64,000 nucleotides of DNA. Origin: Comamonadaceae bacterium. Lineage in GTDB: Bacteria; Pseudomonadota; Gammaproteobacteria; Burkholderiales; Burkholderiaceae_C. Below, piece after piece: positions 51,369 through 59,884 of this stretch. Location of the stretch: the NCBI GenBank assembly GCA_947375135.1, contig CANCER010000007.1:62001-126000 (forward strand), given 5' to 3'. The notes under the pieces were generated by a model. It searched no databases, had not been told where the DNA came from, and was given only the letters and a program-made list of their open reading frames with translations. The position numbers were made by a program, and so were the translations under genes. Position 1 is the stretch's first letter. Each line of letters opens with the position of its first letter.

Positions 51369-51559
51369 CGCGGGTGCTCCTGATAGGTGCCGGGTGCTTG
51401 CAGTTATACCCCAGGCCCGTGGGCCGCGACTGCAGATGCATCAAACCAGCAGCGTAAAACAGGCGCAGCCCAGGGCCCTACGCGCAGGCCGTGCGGTGGG
51501 TGTTTCCTGGGTGGGTTCAGAAACGCCGCTCTTGGTTGCGGGTCAAAAAGGAGGCGCGT

Positions 51560-52021
51560 TTAGGGCGCAGCTGCTTGGGCCTTTTGGGAGGCTGGCATCT
51601 GCACGGTGCTGCCGGGTTGCGCCACCAGATCGGCCAGCGTCACGCCGTCCAGCACGGCCAGATAGCGGCTGGTGGCCTGGTGCAACACGCCCTTGAGCCG
51701 GCAATGCGAACTCAGGCGGCATTGGTTGCTGCTGGGCTCGAAGCACTCCACCATGGCGAAGTCGGTTTCGGTCTGGCGCACCACCGCCCCCAGGTTGATG
51801 TCTTTGGCCGGCTTGGACAGGCGCATGCCGCCGCCGCGTCCGCGCGTGGTTTCCAGCAATCCTTGCGCGCCGAGCTGGTGCACGATCTTGGTCAGATGGC
51901 TGCGGGAGATGCTGTGGCCGTCAGCAATCTCGGTAATGGTCACCAATTGGTCGCGCAACTGGCAGGCCGCGCAGTACATCAGCACACGCAAGGTGTAGTC
52001 GGTCCATTGGGTCAGGCGCAT
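51560..52021 (-). CDS. nsrR: Nitric-oxide-sensing Rrf2-family repressor
   Basis: Start taken at ATG 52021 (MRLTQWTDYTLRVLMYCA), the usual NsrR beginning; an in-frame ATG at 52060 lies within an operator-like palindrome and has no ribosome site. The 153-aa protein has a winged HTH ('VTITEIADGHSISRSHLTKIVHQLGAQGLLETTRGRGGGMRL') and the [4Fe-4S] ligands C93, C101 and C107 with NsrR spacing; D8, the fourth ligand in characterised NsrR, is also present. NO destroys the cluster and releases DNA. The divergent nnrS-containing operon is the expected target. Confidence 0.92.
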   Translation of the reverse strand: MRLTQWTDYTLRVLMYCAACQLRDQLVTITEIADGHSISRSHLTKIVHQLGAQGLLETTRGRGGGMRLSKPAKDINLGAVVRQTETDFAMVECFEPSSNQCRLSSHCRLKGVLHQATSRYLAVLDGVTLADLVAQPGSTVQMPASQKAQAAAP

Positions 52022-52047
52022 CGGTTTTGTGCTTCGCTCAAACAAAG

Positions 52048-52098
52048 ATTCATTCTGCATGAATTTTATTTACTACAATACATTCATTTTAAATGAAT
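52048..52098. promoter_or_regulatory. Two NsrR-type palindromes
   Basis: ATTCATTTTAAATGAAT (52082-52098) is a palindrome with perfect 8-bp arms, close to the known NsrR operator of two AT-rich 8-mers around a central base. A second, looser copy ATTCAT-TCTGC-ATGAAT (52048-52064) lies 34 bases away over the nsrR start region. A TACAAT -10-like element (52073-52078) lies between them, so the divergent genes and nsrR itself would be repressed together. Confidence 0.75.
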
Positions 52099-52117
52099 CT
52101 TTTAAGGAACGACTGCC

Positions 52118-52315
52118 ATGAACGCTCGCCTGCAGACCACCCAGCCTCCAGCTTTTGAACGCGACGCTGAACAATCCCTGGACCATATCGCGGTTGAGTT
52201 GCCTGGCGCCACCGGCGAGGCCGGCCTGGGCCCGTGCCCTGCGCCGGCCTCGCTGCAAAAAGCCGATCAGCCTCTGCCTGCCAAGTCGCCTTGCTGTGGA
52301 TGCTGTGGCGGATAG
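52118..52315 (+). CDS. Small protein with CCGCCGG tail (65 aa)
   Basis: ATG 52118 has AAGGA 9 bases upstream, just behind the NsrR palindrome. The peptide is Pro/Ala-rich and ends 'SPCCGCCGG', with five Cys in total. The paired Cys-Cys/Cys-Cys motif suggests metal binding or NO/thiol chemistry. No known family is recognised. It lies 48 bases before nnrS and is therefore part of the predicted NO-inducible operon. Confidence 0.6.
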   Translation: MNARLQTTQPPAFERDAEQSLDHIAVELPGATGEAGLGPCPAPASLQKADQPLPAKSPCCGCCGG

Positions 52316-52363
52316 GTCGGAGTTCTTCTTGATTCCCCGCACGCTGGAAAAAGGCATCTTCCC

Positions 52364-53557
52364 ATGTCCCTGTTGATCTCGATTGCAGAGGCTCCGCGCC
52401 CCGCGTCCAAACCTGGCTTTGCCTTGTGGGCGCTGGGTTTCAGGCCCTTCTATTTGCTGGCCAGCGGCTTTGCTGCCCTGTCGATTGCACTGTGGGGGCT
52501 GCAGTTGTCCGGCCTTGTTCCCCACGCCTATTTGCAGGGGCCGCTGTGGCACGCGCATGAAATGCTGTTTGGCTTTGCGATGGCGGTGGTGGTGGGCTTT
52601 TTACTGACCGCAGGGCGCAACTGGTCTGGGCAGGCCACGCCCACGGGCATGTGGCTGGCGGCCCTGGCGGCGCTGTGGTTGGCCGGCCGTATTCTGGTGC
52701 TCACGCCTTTTGGCTGGACTGCCGCCCTGGTGTGCAGCGCCTTCCCGCTGGCGGCCGCCGTGGCTCTGGGCATTCCTTTTTACAAGGCGCGCAATACGCG
52801 TAACTACTTCTTTGTGGGCCTGCTACTGCTCATGGGGCTGGCCCAGTTGGGGGTGCACCTCAGTGCGCTGGGCGTATGGCAACTTCCGGGCTGGGTCGGC
52901 ATTCAGCTCGGTCTGGATGGAATGCTGTTTGTCATGACCGTGATGGCCGGGCGGGTCACGCCCCTGTTTACCAACAACGGTGTGCGCGGTGCCAAGGCCG
53001 CGCGCCATCCGGTGGTGGAAAAGCTGGCGTTGGGTCTGGTCCTGGCTTTGCTGCTGGCCGACCTGCTGCACCTTAGCGGCTGGCCACTGGCCCTGCTGGC
53101 ACTGGCGGCCTCGGCGGCACACAGTGTGCGCTGGCTGCTCTGGCGGCCCTGGAAGACCTTGCGCGTGCCGCTGGTCTGGGTGCTGCACATGGCCTATGCC
53201 TGGATACCGGTGCACCTGTTGCTGCGCGCGCTGGCCGAGTTGGCGTGGTTGCCGGCCTCGGCCGCTACCCACGCGCTGACCGCCGGCGCCATCGGCTGCA
53301 TGGTGATCGGCATGATGACGCGCACTGCGTTGGGCCACACCGGCCGCATGCTGCGTGCCGGGCCGACCGAGTGGGCCTGCTATGCCCTGGTCGGAGGGGC
53401 TGCGCTGGTCCGCGTATTTGTGCCGCTGCTGCTGCCGGCATCTGCCTACCAGGCGGTCCTCATCGCGTCGGTGTTGTGGTCTTGCGGCTTTGGCTGGTAT
53501 GCCGTTCGCTACTGGCCCATTCTCAGCAGGGCAAGGCCGGACGGGCATCCTGGCTAG
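52364..53557 (+). CDS. nnrS: NnrS-family haem/copper membrane protein
   Basis: The 397-aa protein has about 12 hydrophobic spans and NnrS hallmarks: 'WALGFRPFYLLASGFAALSI', 'WHAHEMLFGFAMAVVVGFLLTAGRNW', 'VMTVMAGRVTPLFTNNGV' and 'MVIGMMTRTALGHTGRML'. NnrS is an NO-induced membrane protein that binds haem and copper and protects against nitrosative stress. The divergent nsrR gene and its operators support NO control. Confidence 0.93.
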   Translation: MSLLISIAEAPRPASKPGFALWALGFRPFYLLASGFAALSIALWGLQLSGLVPHAYLQGPLWHAHEMLFGFAMAVVVGFLLTAGRNWSGQATPTGMWLAALAALWLAGRILVLTPFGWTAALVCSAFPLAAAVALGIPFYKARNTRNYFFVGLLLLMGLAQLGVHLSALGVWQLPGWVGIQLGLDGMLFVMTVMAGRVTPLFTNNGVRGAKAARHPVVEKLALGLVLALLLADLLHLSGWPLALLALAASAAHSVRWLLWRPWKTLRVPLVWVLHMAYAWIPVHLLLRALAELAWLPASAATHALTAGAIGCMVIGMMTRTALGHTGRMLRAGPTEWACYALVGGAALVRVFVPLLLPASAYQAVLIASVLWSCGFGWYAVRYWPILSRARPDGHPG

Positions 53558-53673
53558 GCCGCTTGCCCTTGCACGATGGCTCGTGGTTCCTGCGCCGGAG
53601 ATTGTTGGAGAAGGTGACTCCGCACACACCGTGTCGCCGGACTGCGGGCCCGGGTGGATGCACCTGCGGAATG

Positions 53674-53707
53674 GGCGGCACTGTGAAGGGTTTTTTACAG
53701 TGCCGCC
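53674..53707. other. Perfect 11-bp inverted repeat with T-rich loop
   Basis: GGCGGCACTGT and ACAGTGCCGCC (11-bp perfect stem) flank the 12-base loop GAAGGGTTTTTT. It lies 117 bases after nnrS and 146 bases before the Cache protein gene. The T-run is inside the loop, not after the stem, so it is not a standard terminator; on the minus strand the loop reads A-rich. A structured leader element or protein-binding palindrome is possible. Confidence 0.5.
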
Positions 53708-53852
53708 AGCGTTTGTGCAGCCGGCCTTGCACCTGTTTCAATTTGAGAACGATGCTGGCGGGGTTGATATACGTCATGTCTTTTGGGCGCCAATCGCAAT
53801 AGCCTTGGCAGTGGGGATTCAAGGGATCACCCGCACATAAACAGGAGCATTT

Positions 53853-54743
53853 ATGACATTTCGTTTTTCCGCACTCTTCAGTCTGATTCTTGCCGCAGGC
53901 TTTGCTTTCTTACCGCAGGTCCATGCGCTGGACGCGACCAACCCCCAGCATCTGGGCTCGATTGAGCGTGCCAAGGCCGGGCGCGCAACCGAATTGCTGG
54001 ATGCTGCCGTGGCTTACTTGAAGCGCAACGGGCCCGAGAAAGCCTTTGAAGCCTTCAACGTGCAGCAGGGCACCTTTGTCTACGGCCCCTACTATGTGTA
54101 TGTGGTGGGCCCGGATGGTTTCTTGTATGCCAATGGCGGAAATCAAATGTCTCTGGCCGGACACAATGTGCTGGACATGCGCGACGCGGCCGGCAAGCCC
54201 ATGATTCGTGACTTGATTGCGGCGGCCGAGCAAAGTCCCAACGGCGCCATCCAGTACCGTTGGCTCAACCCTGAAGAGAACCATGTTGATCTCAAGATCA
54301 GCCTGTATTCCAAGGTCGACAAATACATCGTCAGCGTCGGCTACTACACCTCGCGCGCCACGCAGAAAGAGGCCCAGGCCCTGTTGGACCGGGCCGTGGC
54401 TTTTCTGCAGCAAAGCGGCAGCGAAAAGGCTTTTGCTGCGTTTAACAACCCGCAAGGTGGCTTCACCCATGACGACGAGTACGTGTTTGCCCTTGGCCTG
54501 GAAGACGGTCGCTACCGCGCCTCGGGCGCCGCACCCCAACTCAATGGCATGGATGTGCGCGGTATGAAGGACGCGGCCGGTCAAGCGCTCTTTGAAGACA
54601 TGATTGCAGTGGCCAAGACCAAGGGCCATGGCACCGTGGAATACGTGTGGCGTAACCCGGCCACCAATGCGGTGGAGAGCAAGCACACGCTGGTTCAGCG
54701 TGTGGGCGATGTGCTGCTGGGTGTGGGCTACTACACGAAGTAG
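53853..54743 (+). CDS. Secreted protein with two tandem single-Cache domains
   Basis: The 296-aa protein has a signal peptide (to about 'FLPQVHA') and two homologous domains (about 35-160 and 165-296). Each has an 'LLDxAVAxL' helix, a 'GPEKAFEAFN' or 'GSEKAFAAFN' segment, a 'YVYVVGPDGFLYANG' or 'YVFALGLEDGRYRASG' core and a terminal 'VSVGYYT' or 'LGVGYYT' strand. Single-Cache_2 domains bind small ligands outside the cell, usually as receptor parts. Here no kinase or chemotaxis domain is attached, so the protein would act as a soluble periplasmic ligand binder or co-receptor. Confidence 0.85.
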   Translation: MTFRFSALFSLILAAGFAFLPQVHALDATNPQHLGSIERAKAGRATELLDAAVAYLKRNGPEKAFEAFNVQQGTFVYGPYYVYVVGPDGFLYANGGNQMSLAGHNVLDMRDAAGKPMIRDLIAAAEQSPNGAIQYRWLNPEENHVDLKISLYSKVDKYIVSVGYYTSRATQKEAQALLDRAVAFLQQSGSEKAFAAFNNPQGGFTHDDEYVFALGLEDGRYRASGAAPQLNGMDVRGMKDAAGQALFEDMIAVAKTKGHGTVEYVWRNPATNAVESKHTLVQRVGDVLLGVGYYTK

Positions 54744-54759
54744 CACTAACAGGCAAAGG

Positions 54760-54780
54760 AGGCCCTTTCGGGCCTGTTTG
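54760..54780 (+). terminator. Intrinsic terminator after the Cache gene
   Basis: AGGCCC-TTTC-GGGCCT forms a 6-bp stem with a tight loop, followed by GTTTGT, 16 bases past the stop codon. The T-tract is short, so strength is moderate. Confidence 0.65.
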
Positions 54781-54870
54781 TCATGCCGCAAGTTCCGCGT
54801 AGCCTGACTACCCTACACTAAGGGGAAACCCTAGGTAACCGTGCTTTTGGGTGGTCACCGGAAAATAAAG

Positions 54871-57231
54871 ATGTTTTCATTCTTCAGCCTTAGCCCCTTT
54901 CAGAATCGTTTACCCGCGGACCTGGACACCCACGCCAAGCAATCCCACCGTTTACTGACCAGTGTGGCGCACCACCGCCAGAAGATCTCCAAAAGCCAGG
55001 TGCAGCGCAGTTTGGAGCTGAGCAAGCAAATGGCCTTGACGCAGCAGGCGCTGCTGGCAGCCATGGGCAGCGGCGCTGCGCTCAAGCTGGCCTCCGATTA
55101 CGGTCTGGACGCCACCCAGCGCCTGGCCCTGACCGTGGACGTGCTGCGCGAACGCGGCAACAACGACAAGGCCCACGAGGAGGCCGGCACACCGCCGGTG
55201 CTGGATTACGCCTACAAGATGGTCATTGATGGCCGCACGCTGGAGCGCCCCGTCAATTACCAATTGCTCGAAATCCTGCCGCCCAAGGGTGTCAAAGTGG
55301 TGGAGGCCAAGCGGCCCTACATGATCATTGACCCGCGCGCAGGCCACGGCGCCGGTATCGGCGGCTTCAAGCCCGATAGCCAGGTGGGCGTGGCCCTGCG
55401 TGCCGGCCATCCGGTGTATTTTGTGGTGTTCCGCCAACACCCCGAACCCGGCCAGACCCTGGTCGATGTGATGCATGCCGAGGCGGGCTTCCTGCGCGAA
55501 ATTGCACGCCGCCACCCTGGCTCCAACAAGCCCGTGGTGGTGGGAAACTGCCAGGGCGGCTGGGCCACTCTCATTCTGGCGGCCGCCAACCCGGAACTCA
55601 GCGGCCCGCTGGTACTCAATGGCGCCCCGGTGTCCACCTGGTCCGGCCAGGTCGGCGAAAGCCCCATGCGCTACAACGGCGGTTTGCTGGGCGGCGTCAT
55701 GCCGGCCATGCTGATTTCGGACCTGGGCGGCGGCGAATTTGATGGCGCGCATCTGGTGTCCAACTTTGAGATGCTCAACCCCAGTCGCAACTTTTTCGGC
55801 AAGTACTACGACTTGTTCGCCGATGTGGACACCAAGCGCCAGAGCTTTCTGGAGTTCGAAAAATGGTGGGGCGGCTTCCACTTCACCAACGAGGCCGAGA
55901 TCCGCTGGATCGTCGAGCAATTGTTTGTCGGCAACAAGCTGGCGCGTGGTCAGGCCCAACTCGAGCCGGGCAAGACACTGGACCTCAAGGCCATCCGCTC
56001 GCCCATCATCGTGTTTGCCAGCCGTGGCGACAACATCACGCCGCCACAGCAGGCGCTCAACTGGATTGTGGACACCTTTGTGGATGAGCAGGAAATCCGC
56101 GTTCGCGGCCAGCGCATCGTCTACATGGTGCACGACAAGGTAGGCCATCTCGGTATTTTTGTGTCCTCATCGATTGCGCGCAAAGAGCACACCGAGATGA
56201 CTTCCACACTCAAGACCATCGAAGCACTGGCGCCCGGTTTGTACGAGATGAAAATCGACGAGACCGAAGGCGATGAGGGCAACGAGCACTTCTTCGTCAG
56301 CTTCCATGACCGCAAGATGCAGGACATTTTGACTACGGTCGTCAACGACCGTGAACAGGAAAAAGACTTTGCCACCGTGGCCCGCCTGTCGGAACTGGGC
56401 GCACAAACCTATGAAAAGGCGCTGCGCCCGGTGCTCCAAAGCATGGTCACGCAACAATCGGCCGATGCATTGCGCGACGCCCACCCTTCGCGCGTGAGCC
56501 GCAAGATGTTTTCTGACGCCAACCCCCTGCTGCCCATGCTGGAGCCGCTGGTGCAGTGGGCGCGTGACAACCGCCAGAAGACCCCACCGGACAACCCGTT
56601 CCTGGCCGTCGAGCGCTTGATGGCCAACAGCCTCATGCAGACCATGGATTTGATCCGCGACCTGCGCGATGCCAGCTACGAAAACACCTTTCTGGCGATC
56701 TATGGCACACCCCTGATGCGTGCGCTGGGTCAGGTCGGGATCGACACCCCGATGGAGCAGGCCGCCTCCGACATGCGCCACATGCCGGAAGTGAACAAGG
56801 CGCTCGCCGCCATGGAGCAAGGCGATCTGGCTGCCGCCGTGATCCGCATGCTCGTGTTGCTGGCCGGCTCGCGCGGCTCGGTGCGCAAAGACCGTCTGGA
56901 GCGTTCGGCCCTGGTGCTCAGCAGCACCGAGCCCTTCAAGTCGATGGGCGCGGAACGCCGCGCCGAATTGATTCAGCAGCAGTCCATCATTGCGGAGTTC
57001 GAGCCCCAGCGCGCCGTGCAGTCGCTGCCTGTGCTGCTCAAGACGGCCGATGACCGCCAGAATGCGCTGGACGTTGTGAACCACATCCTGGGCGCACGCG
57101 CCGAGATGGAGCCCCATTCGCTGGAATTGATCCAACGTATGGAAAGCCTGCTGGGTGCGCAGGACCATGGTGCCAGCGCGCCTGCAGCGGCAAGAAAATC
57201 AACGGTCAAGAAAGCAATCACGCCCCGATAG
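54871..57231 (+). CDS. DUF3141 protein, PHA-synthase-like alpha/beta hydrolase
   Basis: ATG 54871 starts a 786-aa protein. The central region (about 90-450) is an alpha/beta hydrolase with nucleophile elbow 'VVGNCQGGWAT': Cys227 in a G-x-C-x-G context, as in PhaC synthases rather than Ser lipases. 'IVFASRGDNITPPQQALNW' would hold the acid and 'VHDKVGHLGIFVS' the catalytic His. The last 330 residues are helical and peculiar to DUF3141. The family is linked to polyhydroxyalkanoate metabolism without proven activity. A CoA-transferase gene follows 48 bases later, which fits acyl-CoA/PHA chemistry. Confidence 0.85.
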   Translation: MFSFFSLSPFQNRLPADLDTHAKQSHRLLTSVAHHRQKISKSQVQRSLELSKQMALTQQALLAAMGSGAALKLASDYGLDATQRLALTVDVLRERGNNDKAHEEAGTPPVLDYAYKMVIDGRTLERPVNYQLLEILPPKGVKVVEAKRPYMIIDPRAGHGAGIGGFKPDSQVGVALRAGHPVYFVVFRQHPEPGQTLVDVMHAEAGFLREIARRHPGSNKPVVVGNCQGGWATLILAAANPELSGPLVLNGAPVSTWSGQVGESPMRYNGGLLGGVMPAMLISDLGGGEFDGAHLVSNFEMLNPSRNFFGKYYDLFADVDTKRQSFLEFEKWWGGFHFTNEAEIRWIVEQLFVGNKLARGQAQLEPGKTLDLKAIRSPIIVFASRGDNITPPQQALNWIVDTFVDEQEIRVRGQRIVYMVHDKVGHLGIFVSSSIARKEHTEMTSTLKTIEALAPGLYEMKIDETEGDEGNEHFFVSFHDRKMQDILTTVVNDREQEKDFATVARLSELGAQTYEKALRPVLQSMVTQQSADALRDAHPSRVSRKMFSDANPLLPMLEPLVQWARDNRQKTPPDNPFLAVERLMANSLMQTMDLIRDLRDASYENTFLAIYGTPLMRALGQVGIDTPMEQAASDMRHMPEVNKALAAMEQGDLAAAVIRMLVLLAGSRGSVRKDRLERSALVLSSTEPFKSMGAERRAELIQQQSIIAEFEPQRAVQSLPVLLKTADDRQNALDVVNHILGARAEMEPHSLELIQRMESLLGAQDHGASAPAAARKSTVKKAITPR

Positions 57232-57279
57232 GCTGCGCCATACAGGATGGCCGCAGGGGTGAAGCAAGGAGCCCCAGGT

Positions 57280-59199
57280 ATGAAATCCAAAATAGTCTCA
57301 GCAGCGGATGCTGTCGCACTCATTCACGACGGTGACACCCTGGTGTGTTCCGGCTTTGGTGTGGTCGGGGTGCCGGATGAATTGCTGCTGGCGCTGGAAA
57401 AGCGTTTTCTGGAAACTGCGGCGCCGTGCAACCTGCACCTGCTGTTTGGCGGCGGACCGGGCGATGGCAAGGACCAGGGGCTGAACCGTATTGCACACGA
57501 GGGGCTGATTGCCTCGGCCATCGGTGGCCACTGGGGCCTGGTGCCCAAGGTGGGTGCCATGGCCATGGCCAACCAGATCGAGGCCTACAACCTGCCGCTG
57601 GGCGTGATCTCGCACATGTACCGTGACATCGCCGCCGGTCTGCCGGGCAACCTCAGCGCGGTGGGCCTGGGCACCTTTGTCGATCCGCGGCTGCAGGGCG
57701 GCAAGGTCAATGCGCGCACCACGCAAGACATCGTGGAAGTCACCACCCTGGGCGGGCGCGAGCTGCTGTTCTACAAGGCGCCCAAACCCCATGTGGCGTT
57801 CATTCGTGCCTCCATTGCCGACCCCGACGGCAACCTGTCGCTGGAGCGCGAAGCGCTGACGCAGGACGCGCTGGCAATTGCCATGGCTGTCAAAAATTCC
57901 GGTGGCATTGTGATTGCGCAGGTGGAGTTCATCACCGAGTCCGGCGCCATGCTGCCCCGGCGTGTCAAGGTGCCAGGCATTCTGGTGGACTGTGTCGTGC
58001 TCGCCCGCCCCGAGTACCACAAGCAAACCTATGGCACGCCCTACCACCCCGCACTGTCCGGCGAAATGCGGGTGCCCCTGGACGCGCTGCCCCCCATGCC
58101 GTTTGACGAGCGCAAGGTGATTGCACGCCGCGCCGCTTTTGAACTGATGCCCAATGCGGTGGTCAACCTGGGCATCGGCATGCCCGAAGGCGTGGCTGAC
58201 ATTGCCAACGAAGAGCGCCTGTTGCGCTATATGACACTCACAGCCGAGCCCGGCGTCGTGGGCGGTGTGCCGGGCAGCGGCATGAATTTCGGCTCCAGCA
58301 CCAACGCCACGGCGCAGTTGGACATGAACCAGCAGTTTGACTTTTACGACGGCGGCGGCTTGGATCTCGCCGTACTGGGTCTGGCCGAGTGCGATGCACG
58401 CGGCAATATCAACGTCAGCCGCTTCGGTCCGCGTTTGGCCGGTGCCGGCGGCTTTATCAACATCACGCAAAACAGCCGCACCGTGATCTTCATCGGCACC
58501 TTCACCGCCGGTGGTCTGGATGTGAAGGTGGGTGATGGAAAGCTCACCATCGTCAAGGAAGGCAAGTTCCGCAAGTTCGTCGAGAAGATTGAGCAAGTCA
58601 CCTTCAGCGGTGAATACGCATCCACCCAGGGTAAAAAGGTGCTGTACATCACCGAGCGTTGCGTGCTGACCCTGACCGCCGAGGGCTTGGAGCTGACCGA
58701 GGTGGCGCCGGGCGTGGACATCGAGCGCGATATCCTGCCGTATATGGCTTTCAAGCCCATCATCCGCAACCCGCAGTTGATGGACGCGCGCATCTTCCGC
58801 GACGAGATCATGGGACTGAAGGACACACTGCTGTCCATCTCGCTGCTCGAGCGTATCTCGTACCAGCCCGAGCGTAATTTGCTGTTCCTGAACTTCCAGG
58901 GTCTGAAACTGGTCAGCCCGAAAGATGCACAAGACGTGCAGGCCGCCGTGGAACGCAAGTGCAAGGAAATCGGCCGCAAGGTGAACCTCATCGTGAACTA
59001 CGACGGCTTTGAAATCCTGGAGCCCGCCATGGACGCCTACACCGAAGTGGTGAAGACCATGAGTGAAAAATACTACGACAAGACCACGCGCTACAGCACC
59101 AGCGCGTTCCTGCGTAACAAGCTCGGTGCCGCCATCAGCGGTCGCGGCCTGGCCCCGCATATATACGAAACGCAGGCCGAGGCCGAAGCCGCGATCTAG
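57280..59199 (+). CDS. Acyl-CoA:carboxylate CoA-transferase (YdiF/Pct-like, fused subunits)
   Basis: ATG 57280 follows AAGGAG; 639 aa. The alpha-type half (1-280: 'DGDTLVCSGFGVVGVPDELL', 'GGPGDGKDQGLNRIAHEGL') and beta-type half (300-540) are fused as in propionate or acetate CoA-transferases. The probable catalytic Glu is E323 in 'LTAEPGVVGGVPGSG'. A C-terminal extension of about 110 residues ('DALLSISLLERISYQPERNLLFLNFQGLKL'-like; see 58820 onward) goes beyond the minimal enzyme. It exchanges CoA between short-chain acids and could feed hydroxyacyl-CoA to PHA synthesis with the upstream DUF3141 protein. Confidence 0.88.
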   Translation: MKSKIVSAADAVALIHDGDTLVCSGFGVVGVPDELLLALEKRFLETAAPCNLHLLFGGGPGDGKDQGLNRIAHEGLIASAIGGHWGLVPKVGAMAMANQIEAYNLPLGVISHMYRDIAAGLPGNLSAVGLGTFVDPRLQGGKVNARTTQDIVEVTTLGGRELLFYKAPKPHVAFIRASIADPDGNLSLEREALTQDALAIAMAVKNSGGIVIAQVEFITESGAMLPRRVKVPGILVDCVVLARPEYHKQTYGTPYHPALSGEMRVPLDALPPMPFDERKVIARRAAFELMPNAVVNLGIGMPEGVADIANEERLLRYMTLTAEPGVVGGVPGSGMNFGSSTNATAQLDMNQQFDFYDGGGLDLAVLGLAECDARGNINVSRFGPRLAGAGGFINITQNSRTVIFIGTFTAGGLDVKVGDGKLTIVKEGKFRKFVEKIEQVTFSGEYASTQGKKVLYITERCVLTLTAEGLELTEVAPGVDIERDILPYMAFKPIIRNPQLMDARIFRDEIMGLKDTLLSISLLERISYQPERNLLFLNFQGLKLVSPKDAQDVQAAVERKCKEIGRKVNLIVNYDGFEILEPAMDAYTEVVKTMSEKYYDKTTRYSTSAFLRNKLGAAISGRGLAPHIYETQAEAEAAI

Positions 59200-59884
59200 C
59201 CCACCCCGCGCGGGCCGCGACGCGCGGCAGGGGCCTCTTCACGTATTTCAACCGACCTGCACCCTCCTGCGGGTAGCGTAAGCGTGGGCCCGGTAGTCGG
59301 GACGCTGCTATCGCGATCCCTTGCGTGTCGAACCATGTATCGGCTAGACCTCGCCAAAAAAATACCTATCGGCAAAATCCCTCCGGAATTATTTGGCGGT
59401 GAATGTCCGATGGCGGACAAAGCAACTCCTGCAAAGCCAGGAAAGCAGTAATAGTCCGCTCAGTAGAAAAATATTTCGCCCGTTTGAAAGCCAAAGATTG
59501 ATCGGGCCCGGCCAGATCAATCCGACGGAACCTTGCAATGTATGGATGCGAGGAGCAAACCATAACCCCCTTCTTGTGGTCGCCGCATTGCGCACGGGCG
59601 TCCAACGCAGACTTCGTTGTCGGGCCGCTGCCGTTGCTTGACATCACGTTTTGCCGTCGTATTGGGGTCGTGGTGAAACATCTTTCAGGGTTGGCGTTTT
59701 TAGACTGAATCCCGGTCACCAGGTGGCTGGAGTGAATAAGAGCAATAAATCAGCAAAGGCGAAGGATGTCTTCAACCCTGAAGAGAGCAAAGTGCAGATG
59801 GCTGGACAGTGTGATGCGGGTCCGTACGCGTTCACGCCCCCATTCGGACCACCGCAAGGATTTGTCGGCGCTGGGAGTGCGCGC
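59200..59884. other. 685-base gap upstream of the T6SS genes
   Basis: No reading frame here has protein-like content with a ribosome site. The clpV frame itself is open from 59651, but the first 78 codons do not resemble ClpV. A possible sigma-70 promoter is TTGACA at about 59639 with TATTGG 16 bases later. The stretch presumably holds the T6SS promoter and leader. I see no sigma-54 element in it. Confidence 0.4.

Noticed and set aside
57298-59160. 620-codon open frame antisense to the CoA-transferase gene
   Set aside because: Shadow frame with His/Gln-rich content and no recognisable domain.
59366-59719. 117-codon minus-strand frame upstream of clpV
   Set aside because: No ribosome site and no protein-family resemblance; probably part of the T6SS leader region.
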